A stretch of DNA of 64,000 bases. Origin: Moraxella cuniculi DSM 21768. GTDB lineage: Bacteria > Pseudomonadota > Gammaproteobacteria > Pseudomonadales > Moraxellaceae. The notes under the pieces were generated by a model. The model was not told the DNA's origin. It made no database searches and worked only from the letters and a program-made list of their open reading frames with translations. Of this stretch, positions 17,726 through 28,069 are shown one piece after another. Position numbers and translations under genes: made by a program. Within the stretch, counting starts at the first letter, position 1; the number at the start of each line of letters is the position of its first letter. The DNA lies in contig NZ_FTNU01000007.1 in NCBI RefSeq assembly GCF_900156515.1, forward strand, positions 1 to 64,000, given 5' to 3'.

Positions 17726-19549
17726 ATGCAATATGTCGCACCGCTTCGTGATATGCAATTTGTTATGCACGAATTATTGGACAGCCAAGCACATTATCAG
17801 CGATTGCCTGCTTATCAGGAATTGGACAATCAGACGGTTAATAGTTATCTGCAGGCGGCAGCTGATTTTGCCGAAACGGTTTTATCGCCGTTAAACAGCG
17901 TGGGGGACAAAGAGGGGTGCCGTTTTGTTGATGGGCAGGTTTTTACACCCACAGGCTTTAAGCAAGCATATCAAAGCTACTGCGAGCTTGGTTTTACGGC
18001 ACTGGCTGCCAGTCCAACTTATGGTGGCTTGGGTTTGCCCAGTTCGCTTGCCAAGGCGATTGATGAAATGACAGGGGCGGCAAACTGGGCATTTTCAATG
18101 TATCCCGGTTTATCCCATGGGGCGATTGCCACCATTGAACATCATGGCACACAAGCTCAAAAAGACACTTATCTACAGCATCTAAATACAGGGGCTTGGT
18201 CAGGGACGATGTGTCTGACCGAATCACAAGCTGGCTCTGATTTGGGCATTATCAAAACTCGTGCCACACCAAACGCCGATGGCAGCTACGCCATCACAGG
18301 TCAAAAAATATTCATCTCAGCAGGTGAGCATGATTTGACAGAAAATATTATTCATATTGTTCTGGCACGCTTGCCTGATGCACCTGCTGGCACAAAGGGC
18401 ATTTCGCTATTTATTGTGCCAAAATTTTTGGTTAATGATGATGGCAGTTTGGGCGAAAGAAACGCTGTTTCTTGTGGCTCTATTGAGCATAAAATGGGCA
18501 TTAAGGCTTCGGCAACTTGTGTGCTAAACTTCGATGGGGCGACAGGGTATTTGATAGGTCCTGAAAATCGTGGACTAAACTGTATGTTCACCTTTATGAA
18601 TGTGGCACGCATTGGCACTGCAATTCAGGGCTTGGCGGCGTCGGAACTTGCCTTTCAGGGTGCGATACGCTATGCCAAAGACCGCACAGCCATGCGCGCC
18701 ATGACAGGGGTTAAAGATACTGACAAAGCCGCCGATCGCATCATTCATCACCCAGCGGTACGAGAAATGGTATTGACCACCAAAGCATTTGCCGAAGGTG
18801 GACGAGCTTTGATATACTTTTTGTCGCAATATGTTGATATGATTGAGGCAGGTCAGGGCATAGATGGTATTGATGTGAAATTTGCCGATGAGATGTTGTC
18901 ATTGCTCACACCGATTGCCAAAGCGTTTTTGACCGAAACAGGCTTTGAATCAGCCAATCACGGTGTGCAAGTTTATGGCGGGCATGGTTATATTAGCGAA
19001 TGGGGCATGGAACAAAATGTCCGCGATACTCGCATTGCTTGCTTGTATGAAGGCACAACAGAGATTCAAGCGATTGATTTGTTGGTGCGTAAAGTGCTTG
19101 GCTCCAAAGGGCAGCTGCTTGCTAATTTTACAACACTGATTGATGAGTTTTGTGCAAAATATGCAGATGATGACAACTTGCAGCAGTTCATCACACCTTT
19201 GCAGGCTTTGGTGAAAACATGGCTGAATTTGACCCAGTCTTTGGCGGTGGCAGCCGCTTCTAATGCAGATGATGTGGGTGCGGCAGCGGTCGATTATTTA
19301 TATTATAGCGGTTATGTAACTTTGGCATATTTATGGGCAAGACAGGCTGCTGTGGCGTATCAAAAACTTGCCGCATTTGGTGATGGTGAGCAATCCTTAC
19401 AAGGGGATTTTGGGTTTTATGATGCCAAGATAAAAACCGCTCAATTTTATTTTGGTAGAATATTACCACGCACTCAGACCCATGTGGCTCGTATCAAGGC
19501 AGGTTCAGCAACTGTGATGGCAATGGATATTGAGCAATTTATTTATTAA
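17726..19549 (+). CDS. Acyl-CoA dehydrogenase (paralogue 1)
   Basis: This flavoenzyme catalyses the first step of fatty-acid beta-oxidation, passing electrons to ETF. It has 607 residues, longer than the classical 380, with the N-terminal and C-terminal extensions of the large bacterial class. MCLTESQAGSDLG is the FAD/substrate signature, GGHGYISEWGMEQNVRD follows, and the probable catalytic base is Glu442 in LYEGTTEIQ. A second copy follows 64 bases after the stop, so they are likely co-transcribed. Part of the middle is almost identical at DNA level to that copy. Chain-length preference cannot be read from the sequence. Confidence 0.9.
   Translation: MQYVAPLRDMQFVMHELLDSQAHYQRLPAYQELDNQTVNSYLQAAADFAETVLSPLNSVGDKEGCRFVDGQVFTPTGFKQAYQSYCELGFTALAASPTYGGLGLPSSLAKAIDEMTGAANWAFSMYPGLSHGAIATIEHHGTQAQKDTYLQHLNTGAWSGTMCLTESQAGSDLGIIKTRATPNADGSYAITGQKIFISAGEHDLTENIIHIVLARLPDAPAGTKGISLFIVPKFLVNDDGSLGERNAVSCGSIEHKMGIKASATCVLNFDGATGYLIGPENRGLNCMFTFMNVARIGTAIQGLAASELAFQGAIRYAKDRTAMRAMTGVKDTDKAADRIIHHPAVREMVLTTKAFAEGGRALIYFLSQYVDMIEAGQGIDGIDVKFADEMLSLLTPIAKAFLTETGFESANHGVQVYGGHGYISEWGMEQNVRDTRIACLYEGTTEIQAIDLLVRKVLGSKGQLLANFTTLIDEFCAKYADDDNLQQFITPLQALVKTWLNLTQSLAVAAASNADDVGAAAVDYLYYSGYVTLAYLWARQAAVAYQKLAAFGDGEQSLQGDFGFYDAKIKTAQFYFGRILPRTQTHVARIKAGSATVMAMDIEQFIY
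18374..18553 (+). repeat. Gene-conversion tract, copy 1 (matches 20271-20450)
   Basis: These 180 bases differ from 20271-20450 at four positions, all silent third-codon changes. Flanking coding sequence is far more diverged. Confidence 0.85.
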
Positions 19550-19613
19550 AAATAATGAAAAAATTAATCTCTGGTCGATAAGACTGGTCAAATAACCAAC
19601 AAAGGATTCGTTT

Positions 19614-21392
19614 ATGTCTTTGACTTATACTGCACCGCTTGACGAAATGCGTTTTACCTTGTCAGAGGTATTTGATGCAAAGAATTTTTGGCAACAGCAC
19701 AGCCAGCTAAACCATGTCGATATGGATACGGTGGAGATGATTTTGGCAGAAATGTCAAAATTTGCCAGCACAGCCTTATTGCCCATCAATCAATCTGGTG
19801 ATAACGAGGGGGCAAGTTATCTGGGCGAGGGTAAAGTTGCCACTCCAGCAGGCTTTGTTGATGCTTATCGTCAATATGCCGAAGCGGGCTGGATTGGATT
19901 GGGCGGTGATCCCGAGTATGGTGGTCAGGGCATGCCAAAAATGGTAACCATGCTTGCTGAGGAGATGTTATTTACCGCCAATCAATCTTTCGCCCTATAT
20001 CCAAACCTAACCGTCGGTGCGAGCTTGTGTCTGTTAGCAGCTGCCAGCGACGAGCAAAAGCAGCAATATCTGCATAAGTTGTATGCAGGAACTTGGTCGG
20101 GGACAATGTGCTTAACCGAGCCACACGCAGGGACGGATTTGGGCATTATTAAAACTCGTGCCACGCCAAACGCCGATGGCAGCTATGCCATCACAGGCAC
20201 GAAGATTTTTATTACTGGTGGTGAGCATGATTTGACAGAAAACATTGTTCATTTGGTGCTTGCCAAGACCCCTGATGCACCTGCTGGCACAAAGGGCATT
20301 TCGCTATTTATTGTGCCAAAGTTTTTGGTCAATGATGATGGCAGCTTGGGCGAAAGAAACGCTGTTTCTTGCGGCTCTATTGAGCATAAAATGGGCATTA
20401 AGGCTTCGGCAACTTGTGTGCTAAACTTCGATGGGGCGACAGGGTATTTGGTTGGGCAAGAAAATACAGGGCTTGCTACCATGTTTGTTATGATGAATTA
20501 TGAGCGTCTAACCATGGGACTGCAAGGCTTGGGGGCAAGTGTGCTGGCGTATCAAAATGCCGCTCGTTATGCCAGTGAACGACTGCAAGGGCGTGCTGAT
20601 GCTGGTGTGGCAAATCCTGACAAACCTGCCGACCCAATCATCTGCCATGCTGATGTTCGCCGTATGCTGTTAAATGCCAAAACCAACAGCGTTGCAGCAC
20701 GCACCTTTGCTATGTATGTTGCCAAGCAGTTGGATATCAGTAAATTTGCTGATGATGCCGATGAGGTGGCTGCTGCCAAAGCCAAAATTGCTCTTTTGAC
20801 GCCGATTGCTAAGGCATTTTTGACAGATAAGGGCTTTGAGGCGGCACTTGACTGCCAGATGGTTTTTGGTGGGCATGGCTATATCAAAGAATGGGGCATG
20901 GAGCAGATTGTACGCGATACACGAATTTCACAGATTTATGAAGGAACGAACGGTATTCAGTCGCTGGATTTGCTTGGTCGCAAAGTTATTAAAGATGAAG
21001 GTCGTGCGTTATTTGCCTTGCTTGATGAGATTCGTGCCGAGTTAGAAGGCGTACCCAATCACAGCATCGGCACCGCCATGCAGCAGGCTGTTTTGGAGAT
21101 TGACAGCCTAACCAAATCACTCATGCAAGCAGTCAAATCAGACGCCAATGCAATCAGTGCCAGCAGTGTTAGCTATTTGCACGCCGTGGGTTATCTGTGC
21201 TATGCTTATATGTATTTATTGATTGTTAAGGCCTGCGATGGCAAGACGGATGAGTTTTATGAATCACGCCGTCAGCTGGCAGAGTACTTTGTGGCACGCG
21301 TTTTGCCAAATTTATACACGCACAGTGCCATGGCAAAGGCGGGTTCATCGACACTGATGGCGTTTGATAATGAGTTTTTTATAAACCATTGA
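19614..21392 (+). CDS. Acyl-CoA dehydrogenase (paralogue 2)
   Basis: This is the tandem paralogue of the preceding gene, with 592 residues and the same extended architecture. MCLTEPHAGTDLG is the signature motif, GGHGYIKEWGMEQIVRD follows, and the catalytic Glu is in IYEGTNGIQSLD. It starts with AAAGGA upstream of ATG. The two enzymes differ strongly in the first 170 and last 250 residues, so they probably have different acyl specificities, while the central beta-domain is homogenised. Confidence 0.9.
   Translation: MSLTYTAPLDEMRFTLSEVFDAKNFWQQHSQLNHVDMDTVEMILAEMSKFASTALLPINQSGDNEGASYLGEGKVATPAGFVDAYRQYAEAGWIGLGGDPEYGGQGMPKMVTMLAEEMLFTANQSFALYPNLTVGASLCLLAAASDEQKQQYLHKLYAGTWSGTMCLTEPHAGTDLGIIKTRATPNADGSYAITGTKIFITGGEHDLTENIVHLVLAKTPDAPAGTKGISLFIVPKFLVNDDGSLGERNAVSCGSIEHKMGIKASATCVLNFDGATGYLVGQENTGLATMFVMMNYERLTMGLQGLGASVLAYQNAARYASERLQGRADAGVANPDKPADPIICHADVRRMLLNAKTNSVAARTFAMYVAKQLDISKFADDADEVAAAKAKIALLTPIAKAFLTDKGFEAALDCQMVFGGHGYIKEWGMEQIVRDTRISQIYEGTNGIQSLDLLGRKVIKDEGRALFALLDEIRAELEGVPNHSIGTAMQQAVLEIDSLTKSLMQAVKSDANAISASSVSYLHAVGYLCYAYMYLLIVKACDGKTDEFYESRRQLAEYFVARVLPNLYTHSAMAKAGSSTLMAFDNEFFINH
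20271..20450 (+). repeat. Gene-conversion tract, copy 2 (matches 18374-18553)
   Basis: This is the partner of the tract in paralogue 1; it encodes the segment from PDAPAGTKG to GATGYL. Confidence 0.85.
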
Positions 21393-21411
21393 TGCAATCG
21401 GCATATTAAAT

Positions 21412-21445
21412 CAGAGCGGCAGCCAAGCTGACCGTTCTGTTTTTA
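21412..21445 (+). terminator. Intrinsic terminator after the acyl-CoA dehydrogenases
   Basis: CAGAGCGGCAGC pairs with GCTGACCGTTCTG (one bulge) and is followed by T5. Confidence 0.75.
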
Positions 21446-21625
21446 TTAATACAGTTTTTATGATAAGTTATTTATTTAAGACAACTTATTATTTACTGGT
21501 TGCTTTGATATTTTAAATTGAACATTCTGTAAGAAATGCCATGAGTGATTGATTTGATAAATTGTTTTTTATAAATTAAAAATTATCAGTAAAATATTAA
21601 AAAATAACAAGATTTTGATACAATT

Positions 21626-21709
21626 TTTATCATAAATTCACCATTGAAATTTGGCAAATACCGCCAAGTGTGATACAGTGGCGTATTTTATATTTATCAT
21701 AAATTCACC
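21626..21709 (+). repeat. 17-base direct repeats flanking a hairpin upstream of the Gcr-like gene
   Basis: TTTATCATAAATTCACC occurs at 21626-21642 and again at 21693-21709. Between them, AAATACCGCCA and TGGCGTATTT form an inverted repeat with a T-rich tail. The arrangement could be operator sites or a small duplication; 21446-21625 shows nothing else but AT-rich sequence. Confidence 0.5.
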
Positions 21710-21774
21710 CAAGAAAACACACGGTGCTGATTGTGTGGGTGTAGATTGCCTTTTGTGCTAAGTGGAGTTTGATT

Positions 21775-24078
21775 GTGCTGACTGACACTTCAGATCTTGA
21801 GCAGATATTACAACGCATTACGATGCTGCAGGAATTGCCTGAGCCCGAGTCGCTAAAGCGTCTGATTGATGCTTTGCGAGTTGCTGATGGCAATAACGAA
21901 TCGGCAGATGCCAAGATTGATGAACTGATCGAAATTTTGCGTACCAATCCTGAATATGGTGCAGGTTTGGCGGCGTTTATTTTACGCTTGATTAACAAAT
22001 ATCGCCAAATTACGCTGTATACCGATACGGGCATTGCTTCGGATCAGAGTTTTTCTAGCAGTGTGTCAAGGCTGATTAGCCATCGGTTTTTGCCATTATT
22101 GCCAGAAGAAGATTCGGTGGTGGAGCTTGCCAATTATTTGTTTGATAAACGCAGTGATTGGCGGTGGGTTGAGTCCATCAGCGAGGAGCGTTGGGACGAG
22201 CTGGTGCAATTGATTCGTCCTGACGAAAAAGATTTAAGCCTCGTGGCACAGGCCAAAAACAGCATTTTAAACGCCATTGTTGTGCTTTCGTATCGTATCA
22301 GTGGTATTGGTTTGCACCCTGAGCTGATGAATTTTTATCCTGAACTGTTGAATTATTCGGCAGCTTTTGTTGCTCAAAACCAAGAGGCGATTTTGTTTGT
22401 CAATCAATACCGTCAAGCACATGAGCTGGATTTGATGACGGATGTCATGCCCGAAAATGACATTGACCCTGCTCCTTTGATGGTGATGGTTGAGCAGTGT
22501 GAAGATATTGTTGATACTTTACGCAAGCGAGTTTATAAAACAGGGATATCAATTCGCCTGACCAATATGCTGGCTCGGTTGGAGCAGAGCTTGCAGCGTA
22601 TGCGTACATTGGTTGAGCTGGTTTCTGATGCAGAGCATAAGCGAGATCAGGCGGTGGTGGATTTGACCGTGGAGGTGGTACAAACCGCCAAAACTCGCTA
22701 TAGTTTTGGTTCGTTAATCGAGTCCAATACTCGGCTTTTGTCGCGAAAAGTTACCGAAAATGCCAGTCGTGTCGGTGAGCATTATATCAGTACTGACAGT
22801 ACGGGCTATCGCAAAATGTACCAAAAGGCAGCAATCGGCGGTTTGTTTATTGGCTTTATGGCTACGCTGAAAACCTTGGCTTATCATTTGGCATTGGCAC
22901 CGATTGGCAGGGCGTTTGTCAATAGCATGATTTATGGCTTGGGCTTTGTTTTCATTCATATTGCTCGTGGTACGGTGGCAACCAAGCAGCCAGCAATGAC
23001 AGCGGCAGCGATTGCCTCTACCATTTCAGAATCCTCTGGCAAAAAAACTCAGCAGCTAACCAAGTTATCTGAACTAATTGTTGATATTTTACGAACACAG
23101 TTTGTAGCAATTTTGGGTAATATCTCCGTTGCCATGCCTGTGGCACTGCTGATTGCCATGGCGTGGTCGTATTTTCAGCCCATGCCAATGATTGATGGTG
23201 CTCAGGCGGCAAAATTACTGCATGAACTTGACCCGATTCGTTCATTAGCCTTGCCTCATGCGGCAATTGCTGGGGTGTTTTTGTTCGTCTCTGGGTTGAT
23301 TGCGGGTTATTATGACAATTTGGCAGCGTATAATAAGATTGGCGAGCGTATTCGGCGACATTGGCTCTTGATTCGCTTGATGCCCAAGCGATGGCTGGAC
23401 AAATTGGGCGGTTTTGTTGAGGCAAATTTGGGTGCAATCATGGGTAATTTTATCTTTGGTTGCTTCTTGGGCAGTACGGCAACGGTCGGTTATATGCTGG
23501 GATTACCGCTTGATATTCGCCACATTGCCTTTGCTTCGGCGAACTTTGTGCATGGGCTGTATTATCTATCACCTGAACATTTAACTTGGCAGGTTATTAC
23601 TCTGTCTTTTATTGGCGTGCTGTTGATTGGTTTTGTAAACTTGATGGTGAGTTTCTCTCTTGCTTTGATGGTGGCACTGCGTTCCAAAGAGGTGAAATTC
23701 ATGGAATGGAAACGCCTATACAGCATGGTTGTGGGACATTTTTTTGCTCGCCCTCTGGATTTCTTTTGGCCACGCAAACAAACGGTCAAATATGCCAAGA
23801 TTAACAGCTTTGGTGAGATGATTTTTGAGGAGGCAAGTCCTGCCAAAGAAACTCGCTTTTTCTCAGATTCTATCGTTCGCCGACTGGGTCGCAAGCCCAA
23901 AGAAAAAGAAGAGGCAGAAAAGGCGGACAATCAGCCAGAGGATATTCGTGAAGCAATTGAGGCGTATCATAACGATGAATTGGACAATCCGCCCAAATCA
24001 GTCGATGATGCCGAAGATGACGAGGTTGCTATCAATCCATTGCCAAAACCTGCCAATCCACCAAAACTTCCCAAATGA
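21775..24078 (+). CDS. Gcr-type membrane protein of the so-called site-specific recombinase family
   Basis: This large protein (about 767 residues) matches the family annotated as site-specific recombinase Gcr in Neisseria and Ralstonia. It has a soluble helical N-terminal half, then multiple transmembrane helices between about residues 345 and 640 (for example GGLFIGFMATLKTLAYHLAL and ISVAMPVALLIAMAWSYF) and a charged cytoplasmic tail rich in Asp/Glu and Pro. It has no integrase or resolvase catalytic motif, so the family name is probably misleading. GTG 21775 has GGAG seven bases upstream and is preferred to the TTG at 21769. Confidence 0.75.
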   Translation: MLTDTSDLEQILQRITMLQELPEPESLKRLIDALRVADGNNESADAKIDELIEILRTNPEYGAGLAAFILRLINKYRQITLYTDTGIASDQSFSSSVSRLISHRFLPLLPEEDSVVELANYLFDKRSDWRWVESISEERWDELVQLIRPDEKDLSLVAQAKNSILNAIVVLSYRISGIGLHPELMNFYPELLNYSAAFVAQNQEAILFVNQYRQAHELDLMTDVMPENDIDPAPLMVMVEQCEDIVDTLRKRVYKTGISIRLTNMLARLEQSLQRMRTLVELVSDAEHKRDQAVVDLTVEVVQTAKTRYSFGSLIESNTRLLSRKVTENASRVGEHYISTDSTGYRKMYQKAAIGGLFIGFMATLKTLAYHLALAPIGRAFVNSMIYGLGFVFIHIARGTVATKQPAMTAAAIASTISESSGKKTQQLTKLSELIVDILRTQFVAILGNISVAMPVALLIAMAWSYFQPMPMIDGAQAAKLLHELDPIRSLALPHAAIAGVFLFVSGLIAGYYDNLAAYNKIGERIRRHWLLIRLMPKRWLDKLGGFVEANLGAIMGNFIFGCFLGSTATVGYMLGLPLDIRHIAFASANFVHGLYYLSPEHLTWQVITLSFIGVLLIGFVNLMVSFSLALMVALRSKEVKFMEWKRLYSMVVGHFFARPLDFFWPRKQTVKYAKINSFGEMIFEEASPAKETRFFSDSIVRRLGRKPKEKEEAEKADNQPEDIREAIEAYHNDELDNPPKSVDDAEDDEVAINPLPKPANPPKLPK

Positions 24079-24082
24079 TCCC

Positions 24083-24109
24083 AAAGCCCCAGTCAAAGCT
24101 GGGGTTTTT
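24083..24109 (+). terminator. Intrinsic terminator after the Gcr-like gene
   Basis: AAAGCCCCAG pairs with CTGGGGTTTTT around a TCAAAG loop. Confidence 0.9.
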
Positions 24110-24277
24110 GTTATATAAACCAATGGTAGGCGTGATTGCTTTGTTTGTCAGTGGGCTGAATTTATCAACACCATCACAAAGTTTGCGGTGATTTTTATGG
24201 GCTGCGGTGGCAAACTGTTAAATTTTTAATATACTAACTGTTTTTATTAATAAAATCGGTGAAAAATAGTTTTTGCA

Positions 24278-24309
24278 TAAAAAACTTGCCAATCATAGCG
24301 ATTGGCAAG
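24278..24309 (-). terminator. Intrinsic terminator of rpoD
   Basis: On the minus strand, CTTGCCAATC and GATTGGCAAG form a perfect ten-base stem with loop GCTAT, followed by T6. Confidence 0.93.
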
Positions 24310-24328
24310 CTCAATAAACCGACAGTAA

Positions 24329-26182
24329 TTAGTCATTTTCAAGGAATGAACGCAAATGCTCAGAGCGAGAAGGGTGGCGTAGTTTACGCAGAGCCTTAGC
24401 CTCAATTTGGCGAATGCGTTCACGAGTAACATCAAACTGCTTACCAACCTCTTCTAGGGTATGATCGCTTGGCATATCAATACCAAAACGCATTTTTAGC
24501 ACTTTTGCCTCTCGTTCGGTTAGGTTGTTTAGCACTTCACGCGTTGCCTCTCTCAAGCCTTCGGCTGTGGCATTTTCTACAGGGCTTGAGATGGTATTAT
24601 CCTCAATAAAATCACCCAGATGGCTATCTTCATCATCACCAATTGGCGTCTCCATTGAGATTGGTTCTTTGGCGATTTTTAGCACTTTACGAACTTTTGC
24701 CTCGTCCATATCCAAGCGTTCGCCCAGTTCTTCTGGTGTTGGCTCTCGTCCCATTTCTTGCAGCAATTGGCGACTGACACGGTTGATTTTGTTAATCGTT
24801 TCAATCATATGCACAGGAATGCGGATTGTGCGTGCTTGGTCGGCAATTGAGCGAGTGATGGCTTGGCGAATCCACCAAGTGGCATAGGTGGAGAATTTGT
24901 AACCGCGGCGGTATTCAAACTTATCCACCGCTTTCATCAGACCAATATTGCCTTCTTGGATAAGATCAAGAAATTGTAGACCACGATTGGTGTATTTTTT
25001 GGCAATCGAAATCACCAAACGCAAGTTGGCCTCCACCATGTCTTTTTTGGCACGGCGTGCTTTGGCTTCACCGATTGCCATTTGGCGTGCCACAGCTTTC
25101 ATGTCCTTAATATCCATTTGCAAATTATGCTCATGGGCAAGGATTTTTTGTTGCAAAGCGATGACTTCGGGTTCGATTTTTGCCAAAGTCTCGGTAAAGG
25201 CAGCACCACCTGCAATGCGATGAGCCAGCCATTCAATATTGGTTTCGTTGGCCGGGAAGGTTTTTTTGAATTCTTCGATGGGCATCTTGCCACGGCGAAT
25301 GACCAGTTTCATGATACGCCGTTCATTATTGCGAACATCTTCATAAACTTCTCGCATCAGGGTCATGACTTGGTCTGATAGGCGATTGTTGAGTTTGATG
25401 AGCATAAAATGATTGGCAAGCTCATCATTGGCGGCTTTAAGCTGTTTGCTGCCACGACCGTGTTTTTGGAGTGCTTTTTGTGTTTTGTCGTAGAGTTTTT
25501 GCATTTCCTCAAAACGAACACGCACCTCTTCGGGGTCAAGGCTGGATTCTTCGGCATCTAGCGAGCTTTCATCTGCGTCATCTTCATCCAGATCTTCTGG
25601 TGGATTTGGAAAATCAGCCTCTGCCTCAAGGTCAAATTCACCATCATCGGCACTCAAAAATCCCGATACGATATCAGAAATCTTTTTTTCGCCTGCCAGC
25701 ACTTGCTGGTATTCATCAAGGACAAATTTTACAGTGCCCGGCCAATATGCCATGATGTACTGCACTTCACGCGTGCCTTCTTCGATGCGTTTGGCAATGC
25801 CAATCTCACCATCTCTGGTCAAAAGATCAACCGTTCCCATCTCACGCATATACATACGCACAGGGTCGGTGGTGCGACCAGGCTCAGTCTCAACGCTTGC
25901 CAATACTGCCGCTGCTTCATCGGCAGCCATGTCATCATCATTACCTGTATTGGACAACAAAATATCATCATCATCAGGTGCAACTTCAAAAACCTGAATG
26001 CCCACATCGGTCAGCATCTGAATGATGTCTTCGATTTGGTCGCTTTCGGTAACAGATTCGGGCAGCTGGTCATTGACTTCAGCATAGGTCAAATAACCTT
26101 GCTCTTTGCCTAGGCGAATCAGTGCAGCCAATTGCGATGAAGATTCATCGTAATCATCAGCGATAAAATTATTTTCGTTCAT
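24329..26182 (-). CDS. rpoD: RNA polymerase primary sigma factor (sigma-70)
   Basis: This is the housekeeping sigma factor. It has an N-terminal region 1.1 ([23 protein letters not shown]), a long acidic non-conserved region and region 2 ([33 protein letters not shown]; -10 recognition and melting). Region 3 is followed by region 4 ([30 protein letters not shown]; -35 recognition), and the gene ends SFLEND. The longest frame starts at 26263, but ATG 26182 has AAGAG at correct spacing and gives the usual MNENN-type N-terminus; ATG 26191 is the other option. It is monocistronic with a strong terminator. Confidence 0.96.
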   Translation of the reverse strand: MNENNFIADDYDESSSQLAALIRLGKEQGYLTYAEVNDQLPESVTESDQIEDIIQMLTDVGIQVFEVAPDDDDILLSNTGNDDDMAADEAAAVLASVETEPGRTTDPVRMYMREMGTVDLLTRDGEIGIAKRIEEGTREVQYIMAYWPGTVKFVLDEYQQVLAGEKKISDIVSGFLSADDGEFDLEAEADFPNPPEDLDEDDADESSLDAEESSLDPEEVRVRFEEMQKLYDKTQKALQKHGRGSKQLKAANDELANHFMLIKLNNRLSDQVMTLMREVYEDVRNNERRIMKLVIRRGKMPIEEFKKTFPANETNIEWLAHRIAGGAAFTETLAKIEPEVIALQQKILAHEHNLQMDIKDMKAVARQMAIGEAKARRAKKDMVEANLRLVISIAKKYTNRGLQFLDLIQEGNIGLMKAVDKFEYRRGYKFSTYATWWIRQAITRSIADQARTIRIPVHMIETINKINRVSRQLLQEMGREPTPEELGERLDMDEAKVRKVLKIAKEPISMETPIGDDEDSHLGDFIEDNTISSPVENATAEGLREATREVLNNLTEREAKVLKMRFGIDMPSDHTLEEVGKQFDVTRERIRQIEAKALRKLRHPSRSEHLRSFLEND

Positions 26183-26597
26183 GTCATTCATCTCTTGGTG
26201 GGCGTGAAGTGGCTCATGCACAATGTAACTTTTTATTATAGTGCTTTTTGTGGTTTTTTTCAAGATGGCTTTGGGCAGGGTGTATCATGGTTTGGTAAGT
26301 GCGTTAATTTGCTGGATTTAATTATCCACCCAAGCAATATGCAGCTGACGATTATTTATGATGAATTTATATTTAAAAAGTGGCAATAATTTTTAAAATC
26401 TAATATTATTTATAAATATTAATTAATAAATAATGGGTTTGTTGATTTGGCATGGCTGTGTTTTGCCGAAGTGGATTTTGGTTGTTTGTGATGAATCGAT
26501 TGCTGATATCAAGTGAATTATGATAAGCTATCACTGCTGGCAATTTTGTTAAATTTCTGATAAAAATGACAGCAAATGCCAAGCAAAGGAGGGGTAA

Positions 26598-27017
26598 ATG
26601 TCAATCAAGCAACCAAGTGGCACAAAGACCGCACTGGCAATGCTGGCTACGATTGCTGTAGCGGTGGCTGTGCGTGAAATATCTGTATGGCTATGCACTT
26701 GGTTTGGTATGCCAACGGCTGCCAATATTGTTGGCTTGCTTGGACTGTTTGCATTATTGATTGTGGTGCGATTGACGGTTGGGTTGCCAGCGTGGCTGTC
26801 TGTTTCGGCGAATAAATTGCTTGCCGAAAGTGGTTTTGCTTTTTTGCCAGTATCGGCAGGTGCTGGGATTTTATTATTTGGCTTGGGTGCGGATTTGCCA
26901 AAGGTTGCCATGGTGATTGCCCTAAGCACGCTGTTGCCTTTGTGGTTGGTTGCTCGCTTGGCTGCCAGCTGGTTATCTGTTGAATCAAATACTGGTGGTC
27001 GTGCCGATGATGCTTGA
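26598..27017 (+). CDS. CidA/LrgA family holin-like protein
   Basis: This is a small integral membrane protein of 139 residues with four hydrophobic segments. GLLGLFALLIVVR and LLAESGFAFLPVSAGAGI correspond to the LrgA/CidA core, where the FVPxxVG motif lies. Such proteins pair with LrgB/CidB and are linked to murein hydrolase export, or pyruvate and small-acid transport. AGGAGG precedes the ATG by a few bases. It overlaps the LrgB-like gene. Confidence 0.85.
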   Translation: MSIKQPSGTKTALAMLATIAVAVAVREISVWLCTWFGMPTAANIVGLLGLFALLIVVRLTVGLPAWLSVSANKLLAESGFAFLPVSAGAGILLFGLGADLPKVAMVIALSTLLPLWLVARLAASWLSVESNTGGRADDA

Positions 27018-27702
27018 TACTGTATCTGTTGCAATGGCGTTTATCATCACTTTGATTGCCCATGTTGCTGCCAAATATGTGCTAAAGTATATCAACCGCC
27101 ATATACAAGGCGTGCCATTGATTATTGTTGCGATTGTGCTGACCTTGTTGCTGTTGTTTGTATTTTCGGTGGATTATGCCACTTATTATGCCAGCAGTAA
27201 GCCGATATTTAATCGCTTGCTGGGCTATAGTACGGTTTTGTTGGCTGTGCCATTGGCTGGCATGAGTTTTCAGGATTTGCCAATCAAGAAATTAAGCCTA
27301 ATCGTCGTGCTTGCCAGCCTCACTGGAGTGCTATTGCCAATGACTTTGGCTTATGTTTTTATGCTGAATTTGCAAACCATCTTGGCATTTGCCACTCGCT
27401 CTGTTACTACACCTGTGGGACTGTCTGTGGCACAAATCATTGATGCACCGCTGGTGCTTGCCAATCTGATTATTATCGTTTCGGGGATTTTGGGTGCTTT
27501 GCTGTGCCGTGTGCTGTTTGCTCGCATTGATGATGATCGGGCAAAGGGCTTGGCATTGGGATTGGTGGCACACGCCATTGGTACGGTGGAGGCTTGGAGC
27601 ATTAGCCCAGCAGCAGGGCGTTATGCGGCATTTGGGTTGGCGGTCAATGGCCTATTGACGGCGTTGTGGTTGCCACCTGTGTTGTTGTGGTGGTTAAATT
27701 AA
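27007..27702 (+). CDS. LrgB/CidB family membrane protein
   Basis: This polytopic membrane protein has about 231 residues. RSVTTPVGLSVAQIIDAPLVLAN, GILGALLCRVLF and AKGLALGLVAHAIGTVEAW are the conserved LrgB features. It overlaps the LrgA-like gene by 11 bases, as is typical for this two-component membrane system. ATG 27007 or 27010 is the probable start; the long frame back to 26950 is an artefact of the overlap. Confidence 0.88.
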   Translation: MMLDTVSVAMAFIITLIAHVAAKYVLKYINRHIQGVPLIIVAIVLTLLLLFVFSVDYATYYASSKPIFNRLLGYSTVLLAVPLAGMSFQDLPIKKLSLIVVLASLTGVLLPMTLAYVFMLNLQTILAFATRSVTTPVGLSVAQIIDAPLVLANLIIIVSGILGALLCRVLFARIDDDRAKGLALGLVAHAIGTVEAWSISPAAGRYAAFGLAVNGLLTALWLPPVLLWWLN

Positions 27703-28030
27703 TCCATAATTACAAAGTGTATCGCCGTATCCGCCAACAAGCGTATTTTCACCATATTGTATATTTGCAACAGCGGTTTTTCTTTTGTTGATTAAATTAA
27801 AATCCAGCACTTTGATTGTACTATAACAAACCAAATTATCACGGATAAATACCAAAACTGACCATGTATAAATTGCCATACATAAAAAAGTCTTATAAAT
27901 ACTTCGCAAAATTATTCGCGAATAAGATGAGCGATAAAGCAGTAAGGTCAGAAAAACTTTGGCGTTAATATGTTTCTGTAATGTAGCATTTTGCATCTTT
28001 GATGATTTGCCTGTACTATTTATCATTTTT
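27703..28030. other. Intergenic region without a convincing gene
   Basis: This is AT-rich sequence between the LrgB-like gene and the lytic transglycosylase. A minus-strand frame spans most of it but runs into lrgB and lacks a ribosome site or family resemblance. Confidence 0.5.
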
Positions 28031-28031
28031 A

Positions 28032-28040
28032 TGATATAAT
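28032..28040 (+). promoter_or_regulatory. Extended -10 promoter element for the lytic transglycosylase gene
   Basis: TGA followed by a perfect TATAAT (28035-28040), 30 bases upstream of the ATG. Confidence 0.5.
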
Positions 28041-28069
28041 CGCAGAAATTTTTTTGTGATGAAGACAAT

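Noticed and set aside
21775-24078. Phage-type integrase or invertase implied by the name site-specific recombinase
   Set aside because: The protein is a polytopic membrane protein with no tyrosine or serine recombinase motif, and no attachment sites or phage genes surround it.
27694-28068. Minus-strand open frame of 124 codons between the LrgB-like gene and the lytic transglycosylase
   Set aside because: It overlaps the lrgB end, has no ribosome site, lies over the promoter of the next gene and resembles no family.
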